The notes under the pieces: model-generated | What the model was told of the DNA's origin: nothing | The model's input: the letters and a program-made list of their open reading frames with translations, nothing else | Database searches by the model: none | Part shown: positions 8,639 through 16,457 of the stretch, piece by piece | How the letters are laid out: the number at the start of each line of letters is the position of its first letter | How positions within the stretch are numbered: position 1 is the stretch's first letter | Assembly (NCBI RefSeq): GCF_016595235.1 | Contig: NZ_JAENHL010000008.1 | Coordinates: forward strand, 1-64,000 | Length of the DNA: 64,000 nt | Direction of reading: 5' to 3' | From: Taklimakanibacter albus | GTDB lineage: Bacteria; Pseudomonadota; Alphaproteobacteria; Rhizobiales; Aestuariivirgaceae | Translations under genes and position numbers: made by a program

Positions 8639-9115
8639 GTGCAGATCGGCTTTGATGATCTCGCCACCACAGCCGCGGGGCTGTTGCAGAAGCACGGCGA
8701 GACGGAACTCGCGCAAGACATCGGCTGGGCTTGCGCCTGGCTCGAAGCCTGTTCCTATCCGGGCCTCACCCTCCTCTTCGAGGCGCTCGATACGACGCCT
8801 TCGGAAGCCCGCCACCCCACTCTCGAACCCGACGTGCTCGGCCTCGATCTCCAGAACATTTCCTGTGTCTTTCTGGCGCCCCGGATCGACCGGCTGGTGG
8901 CCGAGCGCGGCCGGCTGTTCCTGCGCAATGTGCGGCACGGGCTCTATCTGGTGCCCTTCTCGGTCAGGGCCAATATCGGCATCGGCTGCCCGGTCGACCC
9001 GTCCTTCGCTTTGGGCGGCGAGCGGAGCAAGAATCCATATGAGGAGAAGCTGGTCCTGGCGCGCCAGAGTGGCATCGCCGTGGACGAAGTGCTTTGGGCC
9101 AGGGCGACGGGCTGA
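8639..9115 (+). CDS. DUF3726-like protein of unknown function
   Basis: 158 aa from a GTG start with a GAGG-containing leader. The first 50 residues (GFDDLATTAAGLLQKHGETE, then WACAWLEACSYPG) resemble the N-terminal helices of DUF3726 proteins. No catalytic motif, membrane segment or signal peptide is seen. It is transcribed divergently from the sulfatase-pssA operon across 147 bp in which I see no distinct palindrome. I am fairly sure it is a real gene, less sure of the family. Confidence 0.5.
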   Translation: MQIGFDDLATTAAGLLQKHGETELAQDIGWACAWLEACSYPGLTLLFEALDTTPSEARHPTLEPDVLGLDLQNISCVFLAPRIDRLVAERGRLFLRNVRHGLYLVPFSVRANIGIGCPVDPSFALGGERSKNPYEEKLVLARQSGIAVDEVLWARATG

Positions 9116-9255
9116 GCACCGGCCAACATTAAATTGCAGAAGGCCGCCCTCTCATCAATTGATCGGGAAAAGACCGATGGCCATATCGTTTGAGCATGGC
9201 TCGGCGCCCTTATCGGGACGGCGTCAGCGGGTCGCCCGCCTGCAAGGAGCCTCAC

Positions 9256-9495
9256 ATGTCTGACAGACCCGTCGAAAACCGCTTCTCCCCCACCGCTGAT
9301 CGTCACCGCCGCGTCGCCCTCGGCGTCAGCGAAGGAGAGCTTGCCAACGAATCCGGCCTCACGGTGGAAGAATTGCGCGCCTATGAGGCGCGCGGCGCCG
9401 ACAGCTATGACGTCACCCTTCATTTGCGGATCAGCCAGATCCTCGACCGGTTCGAGCGTCGCCAGAAGGGCCTGACGGGTTACGGACTCATCTAA
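9256..9495 (+). CDS. small protein with helix-turn-helix-like segment
   Basis: 79 aa with a good ribosome site (AAGGAG, six bases before ATG). The middle (ALGVSEGELANESGLTVEEL) reads like the helix-turn-helix of small XRE-type or antitoxin-like proteins, followed by a second helical part (LRISQILDRFERRQKG). No partner toxin is adjacent. An in-frame ATG at 9190 has no ribosome site. The 140 bp between the preceding gene and this one holds nothing recognisable. Function unknown. Confidence 0.5.
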   Translation: MSDRPVENRFSPTADRHRRVALGVSEGELANESGLTVEELRAYEARGADSYDVTLHLRISQILDRFERRQKGLTGYGLI

Positions 9496-9546
9496 ATAGT
9501 CGGCCACAGGCGCCGAAATCGCCCCGCTGCACAAGTGACTTGAATT

Positions 9547-9566
9547 CATACCATTCGTACGGTATG
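9547..9566. promoter_or_regulatory. palindromic operator, probably for the TetR regulator
   Basis: CATACC-N8-GGTATG, a perfect 6-bp inverted repeat, ends 8 bp before the tetR start codon. Position and symmetry fit a TetR-family autoregulatory operator overlapping the promoter or transcription start. Confidence 0.6.
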
Positions 9567-9574
9567 TACTTATC

Positions 9575-10213
9575 ATGTCCCGCCCGACGAAACATCACCC
9601 CGAACGCGGCAATGCCCGCCCCCGCCTCCTCGACGTTGCGCTCGGGATGATTCGGCTGAAGGGTTTTGCCGCGACATCGGTCGATGATCTCTGCCAGGCG
9701 GCCGCGGTCACGAAGGGCTCGTATTTTCATCACTTCAAAAGCAAGGACGAATTGGGCGTGGCGGCGGCCGAGCATTGGGCCGAAACGACGACCGCCTTCT
9801 TTGCCGAGGCCCCCTATCATCTGCCGAAAAATCCGCTCGATCGGATCCTCGCTTATGTGGCCTTCCGCAAGTCGATAATCGTGGGAGCGTTGCCGGAATT
9901 CACCTGCCTGGTCGGCACGATGGTCCAAGAGGTCTATGCGAGCTCTCCAGCCATACGCGATGCTTGTGCGGCGAGCATTTTCGGCCATGCCGCAACGCTC
10001 GAACCCGATATCCGCGCCGCCATGAAGGAACGGAATATCTCAGGCTGGACGGCCGAAAGCCTGGCGCGCCACACGCAGACCGTGATCCAGGGCGCCTTCA
10101 TCCTCGCCAAGGCCGGAAACAGCCCGGAATTGGCGCGCGAAAGCCTCGATCACCTCGAACAATATATCCGCCTTCTTTTCGGATGCCCCAACAAGGAAGT
10201 GAGCTCGCCATGA
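9575..10213 (+). CDS. TetR/AcrR-family transcriptional regulator
   Basis: 212 aa. The N-terminal HTH is typical (RLLDVALGMIRLKGFAATSV, then DDLCQAAAVTKGSYFHHFKS), with a C-terminal TetR_C-like ligand domain of about 140 residues. No clear Shine-Dalgarno precedes the ATG and a palindrome lies 8 bp upstream, so the mRNA may be nearly leaderless. It overlaps the following GFA-like gene by ATGA, so regulator and enzyme are expressed together. Likely an autorepressor responding to a small electrophile or solvent-like compound; the ligand is not predictable. Confidence 0.85.
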   Translation: MSRPTKHHPERGNARPRLLDVALGMIRLKGFAATSVDDLCQAAAVTKGSYFHHFKSKDELGVAAAEHWAETTTAFFAEAPYHLPKNPLDRILAYVAFRKSIIVGALPEFTCLVGTMVQEVYASSPAIRDACAASIFGHAATLEPDIRAAMKERNISGWTAESLARHTQTVIQGAFILAKAGNSPELARESLDHLEQYIRLLFGCPNKEVSSP

Positions 10214-10746
10214 CACAGATCACACAACTCGCCTGCACGTGCGGACAGGTTCATATCGCCGTGGAGGGCGCGCCGATCATCAGCACCGAATGTCATTGCA
10301 ACAGCTGCCGCGCGGCGGGTGAAAGGCTGCGGCATCTGCCGGGCGCCTCGCCCTATCTGCAGCCCAATGGCGGCACGCATTTCGTCCTCTATCGCAAGGA
10401 CCGCATCCGCTTCCTCAAAGGCGCCGAGCTGCTCCGGGATTTCCATCTCGCGGCCGACGCCACCACGCGCCGGGCGGTTGCCGGCTGCTGCAATACGCCG
10501 GTCTTTCTTGAATTCAAAAACGGTCACTGGCTCAGTCTCTATGCCAGCCTGTGGCCGGAAAACAGCTTGCCGGCGCTGGAATTGCGGACGATGACGAGCG
10601 ACCTCCCGGCGGAAGTCACGCTCGGCCACGATGTTCCGAGCGGAACACGGCCAACTCTCGTCTTCTATGCGAAGCTCCTCGCCGCCTGGATCGCCATGGG
10701 GTTGCGGACGCCCAATATTCCGGTCAATACACGGCTCAATGCCTGA
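10210..10746 (+). CDS. GFA/DUF6151-like zinc protein
   Basis: 178 aa. The N-terminal Cys set of the CENP-V/GFA fold is present (CTCGQV near residue 9, ECHCNSCR near 27). The later pair is degenerate: AVAGCCNTPVF near residue 95 in place of a CxxC, matching the DUF6151 branch (xCCNTP) rather than classic glutathione-dependent formaldehyde-activating enzyme. Function of this branch is unknown. It is translationally coupled to tetR, so it is the likely output of that regulator; a role in handling an aldehyde or thiol adduct is inference. Confidence 0.65.
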   Translation: MTQITQLACTCGQVHIAVEGAPIISTECHCNSCRAAGERLRHLPGASPYLQPNGGTHFVLYRKDRIRFLKGAELLRDFHLAADATTRRAVAGCCNTPVFLEFKNGHWLSLYASLWPENSLPALELRTMTSDLPAEVTLGHDVPSGTRPTLVFYAKLLAAWIAMGLRTPNIPVNTRLNA

Positions 10747-10828
10747 TCGATCCGGGTCCAGCCGGACAAGTTTGCAAGGGCTTGAGGCAAAGGCTAGAAG
10801 CGGGCTCCTTTTTTCCTTGGAGTCGCTC

Positions 10829-12052
10829 ATGGCCGGGCCGTTACAGAATATCCGCGTTCTCGATCTCACCCGGGTGCTGGCCGGCCCGTGGTCGACCCAG
10901 ATCCTGGCCGATTTCGGCGCCGAGGTGATCAAGATCGAGAAGCCCGGCGAAGGCGACGACACGCGCGGCTGGGGCCCTCCTTTCCTGACCAATCCCGACG
11001 GTTCGCGGGGTGACGCCGCCTATTACCTCTCCGCCAATCGCGGCAAACAGTCGGTCGCCATCGACATGGCAAAGCCCGAAGGCCAGAAGCTCCTGCAGGA
11101 TCTCGCCCGCAATTCCGATGTCGTCATGGAGAACTTCAAGGTCGGCGGCCTCAAGAAATACGGCCTCGATTATGAGAGCCTGAAGGCGATCAACCCCAAG
11201 CTCATCTATTGCTCGATCACCGGCTTCGGCCAGACCGGACCTTATGCCCAGCGCGCCGGTTATGACTTCATGATCCAGGGCATGGGCGGCATCATGTCGA
11301 TCACCGGCCAGCCTGACGGCACGCCCGGCGCCGAACCGGTCAAGACCGGCGTCGCCTTTGCCGATGTCTTCACCGGCCTTTACGCTACGATCGGCGTACT
11401 CGCCGCCCTGCATCACCGCGACAAGACCGGCGAGGGCCAGTATCTCGACCTGGCTTTGCTCGACTCGCAGGTGGCGGTGCTCGCCAATCAGGCGCTCAAT
11501 TTCCTGGTCGGCGGCAAGGCGCCGAAACGCCTCGGCAATGCCCATCCCAATATCGTGCCCTACCAGACCTTCGCCACGGCGGATGGCTTCGTCATCATCG
11601 CGGTCGGCAATGACCGGCAGTTCCGCGAATATACGAAGATCGCCGGTGTCCCGGAGGTCGCACAGGATCCGCGTTTCCTGACCAATAGCGACCGGGTCGG
11701 CAATCGCGAGGCGCTCATCGCCCTCCTCGTCGAACCGATGAAGCAGCGCAAGACGGCGGAGTGGATCGCTGCTTTGGAAGCCGCGGCGGTCCCCTGCGGG
11801 CCGATCAACACCATCGACCAGGTCTTCGCCGATCCGCAGGTCGAGGCCCGCGGCCTCAATGTCACTCTGGCGCGCGCGGACGGCACCAAGACGCCTGGGG
11901 TCGCCAATCCGGTCCGTTTCTCGGCGACGCCGATCGAGTATTCGACAGCTCCCCCGGCGCTTGGCAACGCGACCGAAGAGGTCCTGCGCCGGGTCCTCGG
12001 GCTTACGCCGGAGCAGGTCGGCAAGCTTCGGGATTCGGCCTCCATCGGGTAA
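10829..12052 (+). CDS. CaiB/BaiF family (class III) CoA-transferase
   Basis: 407 aa starting at ATG 10829 with TTGGAG seven bases upstream. Hallmarks of formyl-CoA-transferase-like enzymes are clear: VLDLTRVLAGPWSTQILADF at the N terminus, EVIKIEKPGEGDDTRGWGPP, and the catalytic Asp region LALLDSQVAVLANQ near residue 213. These enzymes move CoA between an acyl-CoA and a carboxylic acid. The acceptor is not known; carnitine/butyrobetaine CoA transfer (CaiB) is one precedent that would suit a quaternary-amine locus. It sits 51 bp before the virulence-factor-family gene on the same strand. Confidence 0.85.
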   Translation: MAGPLQNIRVLDLTRVLAGPWSTQILADFGAEVIKIEKPGEGDDTRGWGPPFLTNPDGSRGDAAYYLSANRGKQSVAIDMAKPEGQKLLQDLARNSDVVMENFKVGGLKKYGLDYESLKAINPKLIYCSITGFGQTGPYAQRAGYDFMIQGMGGIMSITGQPDGTPGAEPVKTGVAFADVFTGLYATIGVLAALHHRDKTGEGQYLDLALLDSQVAVLANQALNFLVGGKAPKRLGNAHPNIVPYQTFATADGFVIIAVGNDRQFREYTKIAGVPEVAQDPRFLTNSDRVGNREALIALLVEPMKQRKTAEWIAALEAAAVPCGPINTIDQVFADPQVEARGLNVTLARADGTKTPGVANPVRFSATPIEYSTAPPALGNATEEVLRRVLGLTPEQVGKLRDSASIG

Positions 12053-12103
12053 ATGTCGTTTTCGGACGGACTCACCTTTCAAGGACAGCGCATAGACCAC
12101 CAC

Positions 12104-12406
12104 ATGGCGAACCTCATTATTACCTACTGGCGCGACATCCCCTCCGCCGTCTCGGTCAAGGCCGGACGCAAGGAGGAGAAGCGCATGCTGGCCGACCGCT
12201 TCCAGGAAGCCATCGACATGGCCGCCATGCGCGGCGGCGCCTCCGACACCGACGCCTATCTGGCCGACTGGCGGCGCGCCGAACCGGTGCCGGTCGGCGA
12301 TGATCTCGCCGCCGAGGTCGACAAGGCCAAGGCCGATATCGAACAAACCTATGACAAGGAACGGCTCAAAGCCCTGATCGCCAATGGCGGCACGGCCAAA
12401 GCCTGA
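12104..12406 (+). CDS. 'virulence factor' family protein (PF13769-like), corrinoid-locus associated
   Basis: 100 aa. It begins MANLIITYWRDIPSAVSVKA and contains MLADRFQEAIDMAAMRGG, both characteristic of the short proteins labelled virulence factor. Despite the name no virulence role is implied; members recur next to methyltetrahydrofolate/corrinoid methyltransferase genes in Rhizobiales. An in-frame ATG at 12053 would add 17 residues not seen in the family. It is the first of three co-directional genes with MtgA-like and RamA-like proteins (27 bp and 5 bp gaps). Biochemical role unknown; a small accessory subunit of the methyl-transfer system is plausible. Confidence 0.6.
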   Translation: MANLIITYWRDIPSAVSVKAGRKEEKRMLADRFQEAIDMAAMRGGASDTDAYLADWRRAEPVPVGDDLAAEVDKAKADIEQTYDKERLKALIANGGTAKA

Positions 12407-12433
12407 TTTTCAATCCGTTCTTCGAGGACCTCA

Positions 12434-13399
12434 ATGACCCAGACCCTCATCGCTTCCGAAAAAAAGTCCTTCCTGATCGGCTTCGACCGCCCCTTCTGCG
12501 TCATCGGAGAGCGCATCAACCCGACCGGGCGCAAGAAGCTCGCCGCGGAAATGCAGGCGGGTAATTTCGAAACTGTCATCAAGGACGCGCTGGCGCAGGC
12601 GGAAGCCGGCGCCAATATCCTCGACGTCAATGCCGGCGTCACCTCGGTCAATCCCAATGAAACCGAGCCGCCGCTGCTCAAGCAGACCATCGAGATCGTG
12701 CAGTCGGTGACCGATCTGCCTTTGTGCATCGATTCATCGGTGACGGCGGCGCTGAAAGTCGGCCTCGAAACCGCCAAGGGCCGGCCGCTGGTCAATTCGG
12801 TGACCGGTGAGGAAGAGAAGCTCGAGGCCATTCTGCCGCTCGTCGCCAAATATAATGTGGCGGTGGTCGCCATCTCCAATGACGAGACCGGCATCTCGGA
12901 AGATCCGGATGTGCGCTTCGAAGTGGCGAAGAAGATCGTGCAGCGCGCCGCCGATTACGGCATCAAGCCGGAAGACGTCGTCGTCGATCCGCTGGTGATG
13001 CCGATTGGCGCCATGGGCACGGCCGGCCAGCAAGTGTTCCGCCTGGTGCGGCGCCTGCGCGAGGAGCTGAAAGTCAACACGACCTGCGGCGCGTCGAATA
13101 TCGCTTTCGGCATGCCGAACCGGCGTGTGCTCACCGGCTATTTCCTCGCGATGGCCGCCTCGCACGGTATGACCTCGGCGATCATGAACCCGCTGCATGA
13201 CGAAGACATGCATGCGATCCTGGCCGCCAATGTCCTCAACGGCACCGACCGGAACTGCAAAGTATGGACGAACAAGTTCCGCGAAATGTCAGTCCCCGCG
13301 GCGGTGTCACAGGCGGTCGGCGACGGATTGCCCGGCGCTTCCGCTGAAGATGTCGAACGCCGTCGCGCCCGCGAGGAGCGCCGGCGCCGGCGCGGATAA
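12434..13399 (+). CDS. methyltetrahydrofolate:corrinoid methyltransferase, MtgA/MtvA-like pterin-binding protein
   Basis: 321 aa with GAGGA upstream of the ATG. It is a dihydropteroate-synthase-fold (TIM barrel) protein: CVIGERINPTGRKKLAAEM near residue 22, GANILDVNAGVTSVNP near 60, LCIDSS near 97, INDE-type SNDETG near 147 and an NTTCGASNIAFGMPNRR segment near 215 typical of corrinoid methyltransferases (MtgA, MetH middle domain, AcsE). It lacks the folate-pathway context of FolP. Expected reaction: transfer of a methyl group between methylated corrinoid protein and tetrahydrofolate. The C terminus is a basic Arg/Glu-rich tail. Immediately followed by the corrinoid-activating ferredoxin gene. 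Confidence 0.85.
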   Translation: MTQTLIASEKKSFLIGFDRPFCVIGERINPTGRKKLAAEMQAGNFETVIKDALAQAEAGANILDVNAGVTSVNPNETEPPLLKQTIEIVQSVTDLPLCIDSSVTAALKVGLETAKGRPLVNSVTGEEEKLEAILPLVAKYNVAVVAISNDETGISEDPDVRFEVAKKIVQRAADYGIKPEDVVVDPLVMPIGAMGTAGQQVFRLVRRLREELKVNTTCGASNIAFGMPNRRVLTGYFLAMAASHGMTSAIMNPLHDEDMHAILAANVLNGTDRNCKVWTNKFREMSVPAAVSQAVGDGLPGASAEDVERRRAREERRRRRG

Positions 13400-13404
13400 A
13401 CGAC

Positions 13405-15441
13405 ATGGCAGATACGACGCCTGACGATGCATTGATCGTCTTCACGCCCTCCGGCAAGCGCGGGCGCTTCCCCATCGGCACGCCGGTGCTGCAGGCGGCG
13501 CGCTCGCTCGGCGTCGATATCGATTCCGTCTGTGGCGGCCGCGCCATTTGCGGGCGCTGCCAGATCACCATCGGCGAAGGCGAGTTCGCCAAGCATGGCA
13601 TCCGCTCCACGGCGGCGCATCTCTCCGAATTCTCCGCCGTCGAGAAGCGCTATGACGACAAGCGCGGGCTCCTCGCCGGGCGGCGCCTCTCCTGCCAGAC
13701 CAAGCTCCTGGGCGACGCCGTCATCGACGTGCCGCCCGAGAGCCAGGTGCACAAGCAGGTGGTGCGCAAACGCGCCGAGGCGCGTGCCATCGACATGAAT
13801 CCGGCCACCCGCCTCTATTTCATCGAGGTGGAAGAACCCGACATGCACAAGCCCTCCTCCGATCTCGAGCGCGTCTATCGCGCTCTGGCGGAGCAGTGGA
13901 ACGTGGCCGACGTATCGTGCAATCTCACCATCATGCAGAACCTGCAGAAGGTGCTGCGCCAGGGCGAATGGAAGATTACCGTAGCGGTCTTCTCGCGACC
14001 GGCGAGCGGAAGCAACATCATGACCGCGATCTGGCCGGGCTTCCACGACAAGGCCTTCGGCCTTGCCGTCGATGTCGGCTCGACCACCATCGCGGCACAT
14101 CTGTGCAGCCTGTCGACGGGCGACGTCGTTGCGTCTTCCGGCCTCATGAATCCGCAGATCCGCTTCGGCGAGGATCTGATGAGCCGCGTCTCCTATGTGA
14201 TGATGAATCCGGGCGGCGAGAAGGAAATGACGGCCGCGATACGCGAGGCGCTCAACACACTTGCCGCGCAAGTCGCCACCGAAGCCTCGATCGACAAGAC
14301 CGACATTCTCGAAGCCGTGCTGGTCGGGAATCCGGTCATGCATCACCTCTTCCTCGGCATCGACCCGACCGAGCTCGGCGGCGCCCCCTTCGCGCTCGCC
14401 ACCGGTCTCGCGGTGACACGGCCCGCCAAAGAGCTGGATCTGCAGCTCAATCCCGGCGCCTATGTCTACGTGCTGCCCTGCATCGCAGGCCATGTCGGCG
14501 CCGATACGGCGGGTGTCGTATTGTCGGAATCGCCGCAATATTCCGAAGACAACATGCTCATCGTCGATGTCGGCACCAATGCCGAGATCGTGCTCGGCTC
14601 GAAGAACCGCCTGCTCGCCTGCTCGTCGCCGACCGGCCCCGCTTTCGAAGGCGCCCAGATCACTTGCGGACAACGCGCCGCGCCAGGCGCCATCGAGCGC
14701 ATCCGCATCGACCCCGTCACCCTCGAGCCGCGCTATCGCGTGATCGGCTCCGAGCTGTGGTCGGACGAGCCGGGCTTCGAGGAAGCGGTCGCCTCGACCG
14801 GCGTCACCGGCATTTGCGGTTCCGGCATCATCGAGGTGATCGCCGAGATGTATCTCGCCGGCATCATCAACCAGGATGGCCTGGTCGATGGCGGCATGGC
14901 GGAGAAATCCCCCCGTATCCGCCCGCATAAGCGCACCTTCACCTATGTGGTGCGCGAGGGCGAGCCGTTCATCTCGATCACCCAGAACGATGTGCGCGCC
15001 ATCCAGCTCGCCAAGGCGGCGCTGTACGCCGGCACCCGGTTGCTGATGGACAAGCTCGGTATCGAGCATGTCGACCGTATCCGCCTCGCCGGCGCTTTCG
15101 GCAGCCATATCGATGTCAAATTCGCGATGATCCTCGGCCTCATCCCCGATTGCCCGCTCGACAAGGTGCAGTCGGCCGGCAATGCGGCGGGCACGGGCGC
15201 GCGTATCGCGCTCCTCAATGCCAAGGCGCGCGACGAGATCGAGCATGTGGTGCGGCGGATCGAGAAGATCGAGACGGCGGTCGAGCCCTTGTTCCAGCAG
15301 CATTTCGTCGAGGCGATGGCGATCCCGCACAAGACGGCCTTCTTCGCCAATCTCGCCAAGGAAGTGAAATTCCCCGAGCCCAAGACCATCATCCCGCTCG
15401 AATCGGATGGCAGCGAAAGACGCAAGCGTCGGCGGAGTTAG
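13405..15441 (+). CDS. ASKHA-domain 2Fe-2S protein, reductive activator of corrinoid proteins (RamA/RACo-like, DUF4445)
   Basis: 678 aa. An N-terminal plant-type ferredoxin domain carries the 2Fe-2S cysteines (CGGRAICGRCQ near residue 47, and RRLSCQT near 97). The C-terminal half is an ASKHA ATPase-like domain: LAVDVGSTTIAAHL near 221, IVDVGTNAEIVLG near 388, CGSGIIEVIAEM near 472 and RLAGAFGSHID near 560. Proteins of this type use ATP and an electron from the FeS centre to re-reduce Co(II) corrinoid after accidental oxidation. Five bp downstream of the MtgA-like gene, strong evidence that the pair serves a corrinoid methyltransfer pathway. It overlaps the convergent araC stop by 4 nt. Confidence 0.88.
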   Translation: MADTTPDDALIVFTPSGKRGRFPIGTPVLQAARSLGVDIDSVCGGRAICGRCQITIGEGEFAKHGIRSTAAHLSEFSAVEKRYDDKRGLLAGRRLSCQTKLLGDAVIDVPPESQVHKQVVRKRAEARAIDMNPATRLYFIEVEEPDMHKPSSDLERVYRALAEQWNVADVSCNLTIMQNLQKVLRQGEWKITVAVFSRPASGSNIMTAIWPGFHDKAFGLAVDVGSTTIAAHLCSLSTGDVVASSGLMNPQIRFGEDLMSRVSYVMMNPGGEKEMTAAIREALNTLAAQVATEASIDKTDILEAVLVGNPVMHHLFLGIDPTELGGAPFALATGLAVTRPAKELDLQLNPGAYVYVLPCIAGHVGADTAGVVLSESPQYSEDNMLIVDVGTNAEIVLGSKNRLLACSSPTGPAFEGAQITCGQRAAPGAIERIRIDPVTLEPRYRVIGSELWSDEPGFEEAVASTGVTGICGSGIIEVIAEMYLAGIINQDGLVDGGMAEKSPRIRPHKRTFTYVVREGEPFISITQNDVRAIQLAKAALYAGTRLLMDKLGIEHVDRIRLAGAFGSHIDVKFAMILGLIPDCPLDKVQSAGNAAGTGARIALLNAKARDEIEHVVRRIEKIETAVEPLFQQHFVEAMAIPHKTAFFANLAKEVKFPEPKTIIPLESDGSERRKRRRS

Positions 15442-16292
15442 TCCCTCTCGATCTGAGAAGTGCCCAACTCACTGCGTCGCCAGGATGACGGCGCCACGCC
15501 GGTCGAGCGCTTGAACTCGCGGCTGAAATGATAGACGTCGCAGAAGCCGCAGAGCTCGGCCACTTGCGCGAGACTTCGGCCGGCAACCATCAGCGACTGC
15601 GCCTGCATCAATCTTTCGCGGATGAGCCATTGCCTCGGGCTGGCGCGCAGATGCTTGCGGAACAGGCGGCGGATCTGCGACGGCCCCAGTCCTGATACCG
15701 CGCTCAGATCCTCCGCCTCCCAGGCGAGGCTGAGATTTCCGCGCATTGCAGTGATCGCCTGGGCGAGCGCCGGCGGGAGCTCGCGCGGCCCGCTGCCGGC
15801 GAGACCGCGATCGATCATCGAGAGAAATTCCGCCACCAGCTGGTTCAGCCTCAGATCGAGCCCCGGCTCGCGCCGCCTGAGCGCCGTGAAGAGACGATCG
15901 AACCAGGGGACGAGATTGACGCTTTCGGCGAGCGTCGCGCGCGGAAATCCATCGCCGAACAGCTTGCGGCGCAAAGCCGGGAGGTTGGGCCCATCGAGCC
16001 TGAACCACAGCAAGGTCCACGGCGCCTTACGGTCGGCGAAATGGCCATGGCGCTCTTCATTGGCGATCCAGACGAGTTGGCCTGGGCGGATCTGTACCCG
16101 CTCGCCCAAGGTTTCCACGATGCCGGCGCCCGAGAGACAATAAAGAATGTCCTGCCCCGGATGGGCCGCCCGCAGGACCCGGTAATCGGGAGCGGCCTTG
16201 ACCTTCCCGGCCCGCAGAACACTCGCCGCGGCCAAGGTCCAACCGGGCTCCGGCACATAATGAAGGTTCTCGAAGAAGGTCGTCTCGGACAT
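15438..16292 (-). CDS. AraC-family transcriptional regulator
   Basis: 284 aa from MSETTFF (an ATG at 16328 would add 12 residues and overlap an inverted repeat). The N-terminal cupin-like sensor (GQDILYCLSGAGIVETLGER, then IRPGQLVWIANEERHGHF) is followed by a C-terminal double HTH (LSAVSGLGPSQIRRLFRKHL, then AELCGFCDVYHFSREFKRST). This layout suits an activator of sugar or small-organic catabolism. It is divergent from the PhyH dioxygenase gene and the sugar-transport operon beyond it, which are its probable targets. No strong Shine-Dalgarno is seen for either start. Confidence 0.85.
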   Translation of the reverse strand: MSETTFFENLHYVPEPGWTLAAASVLRAGKVKAAPDYRVLRAAHPGQDILYCLSGAGIVETLGERVQIRPGQLVWIANEERHGHFADRKAPWTLLWFRLDGPNLPALRRKLFGDGFPRATLAESVNLVPWFDRLFTALRRREPGLDLRLNQLVAEFLSMIDRGLAGSGPRELPPALAQAITAMRGNLSLAWEAEDLSAVSGLGPSQIRRLFRKHLRASPRQWLIRERLMQAQSLMVAGRSLAQVAELCGFCDVYHFSREFKRSTGVAPSSWRRSELGTSQIERD

Positions 16293-16303
16293 GCGCGTTT
16301 TAT

Positions 16304-16329
16304 ACAAAGAATGGACTCCTTTGTCCATT
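16304..16329. promoter_or_regulatory. overlapping inverted repeats in araC/phyH intergenic region
   Basis: Two interleaved perfect inverted repeats: AATGGAC-N6-GTCCATT (16310-16329) and ACAAAG-N9-CTTTGT (16304-16324). They lie just upstream of the chosen araC start and about 130 bp from the phyH start. Likely regulator-binding site; the rest of 16293-16457 shows nothing else distinct. Confidence 0.5.
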
Positions 16330-16457
16330 TCCAGCCCGCAAATGCGGACTTAGGATTGCGCTCAACAGTTCAAAGCGTACAGCAAATCAAGATCGAAACC
16401 CGACCTTTGGCAGTGATCCAATTCAGGCCTGTTTCGTTCATGAATGGGAGAGAAAGA

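Noticed and set aside
13138-15330. 730-codon frame opposite the RamA-like gene
   Set aside because: Composition (Arg, His, Asp-rich) is typical of antisense translation in high-GC genes; the plus-strand protein has ferredoxin and ASKHA motifs.
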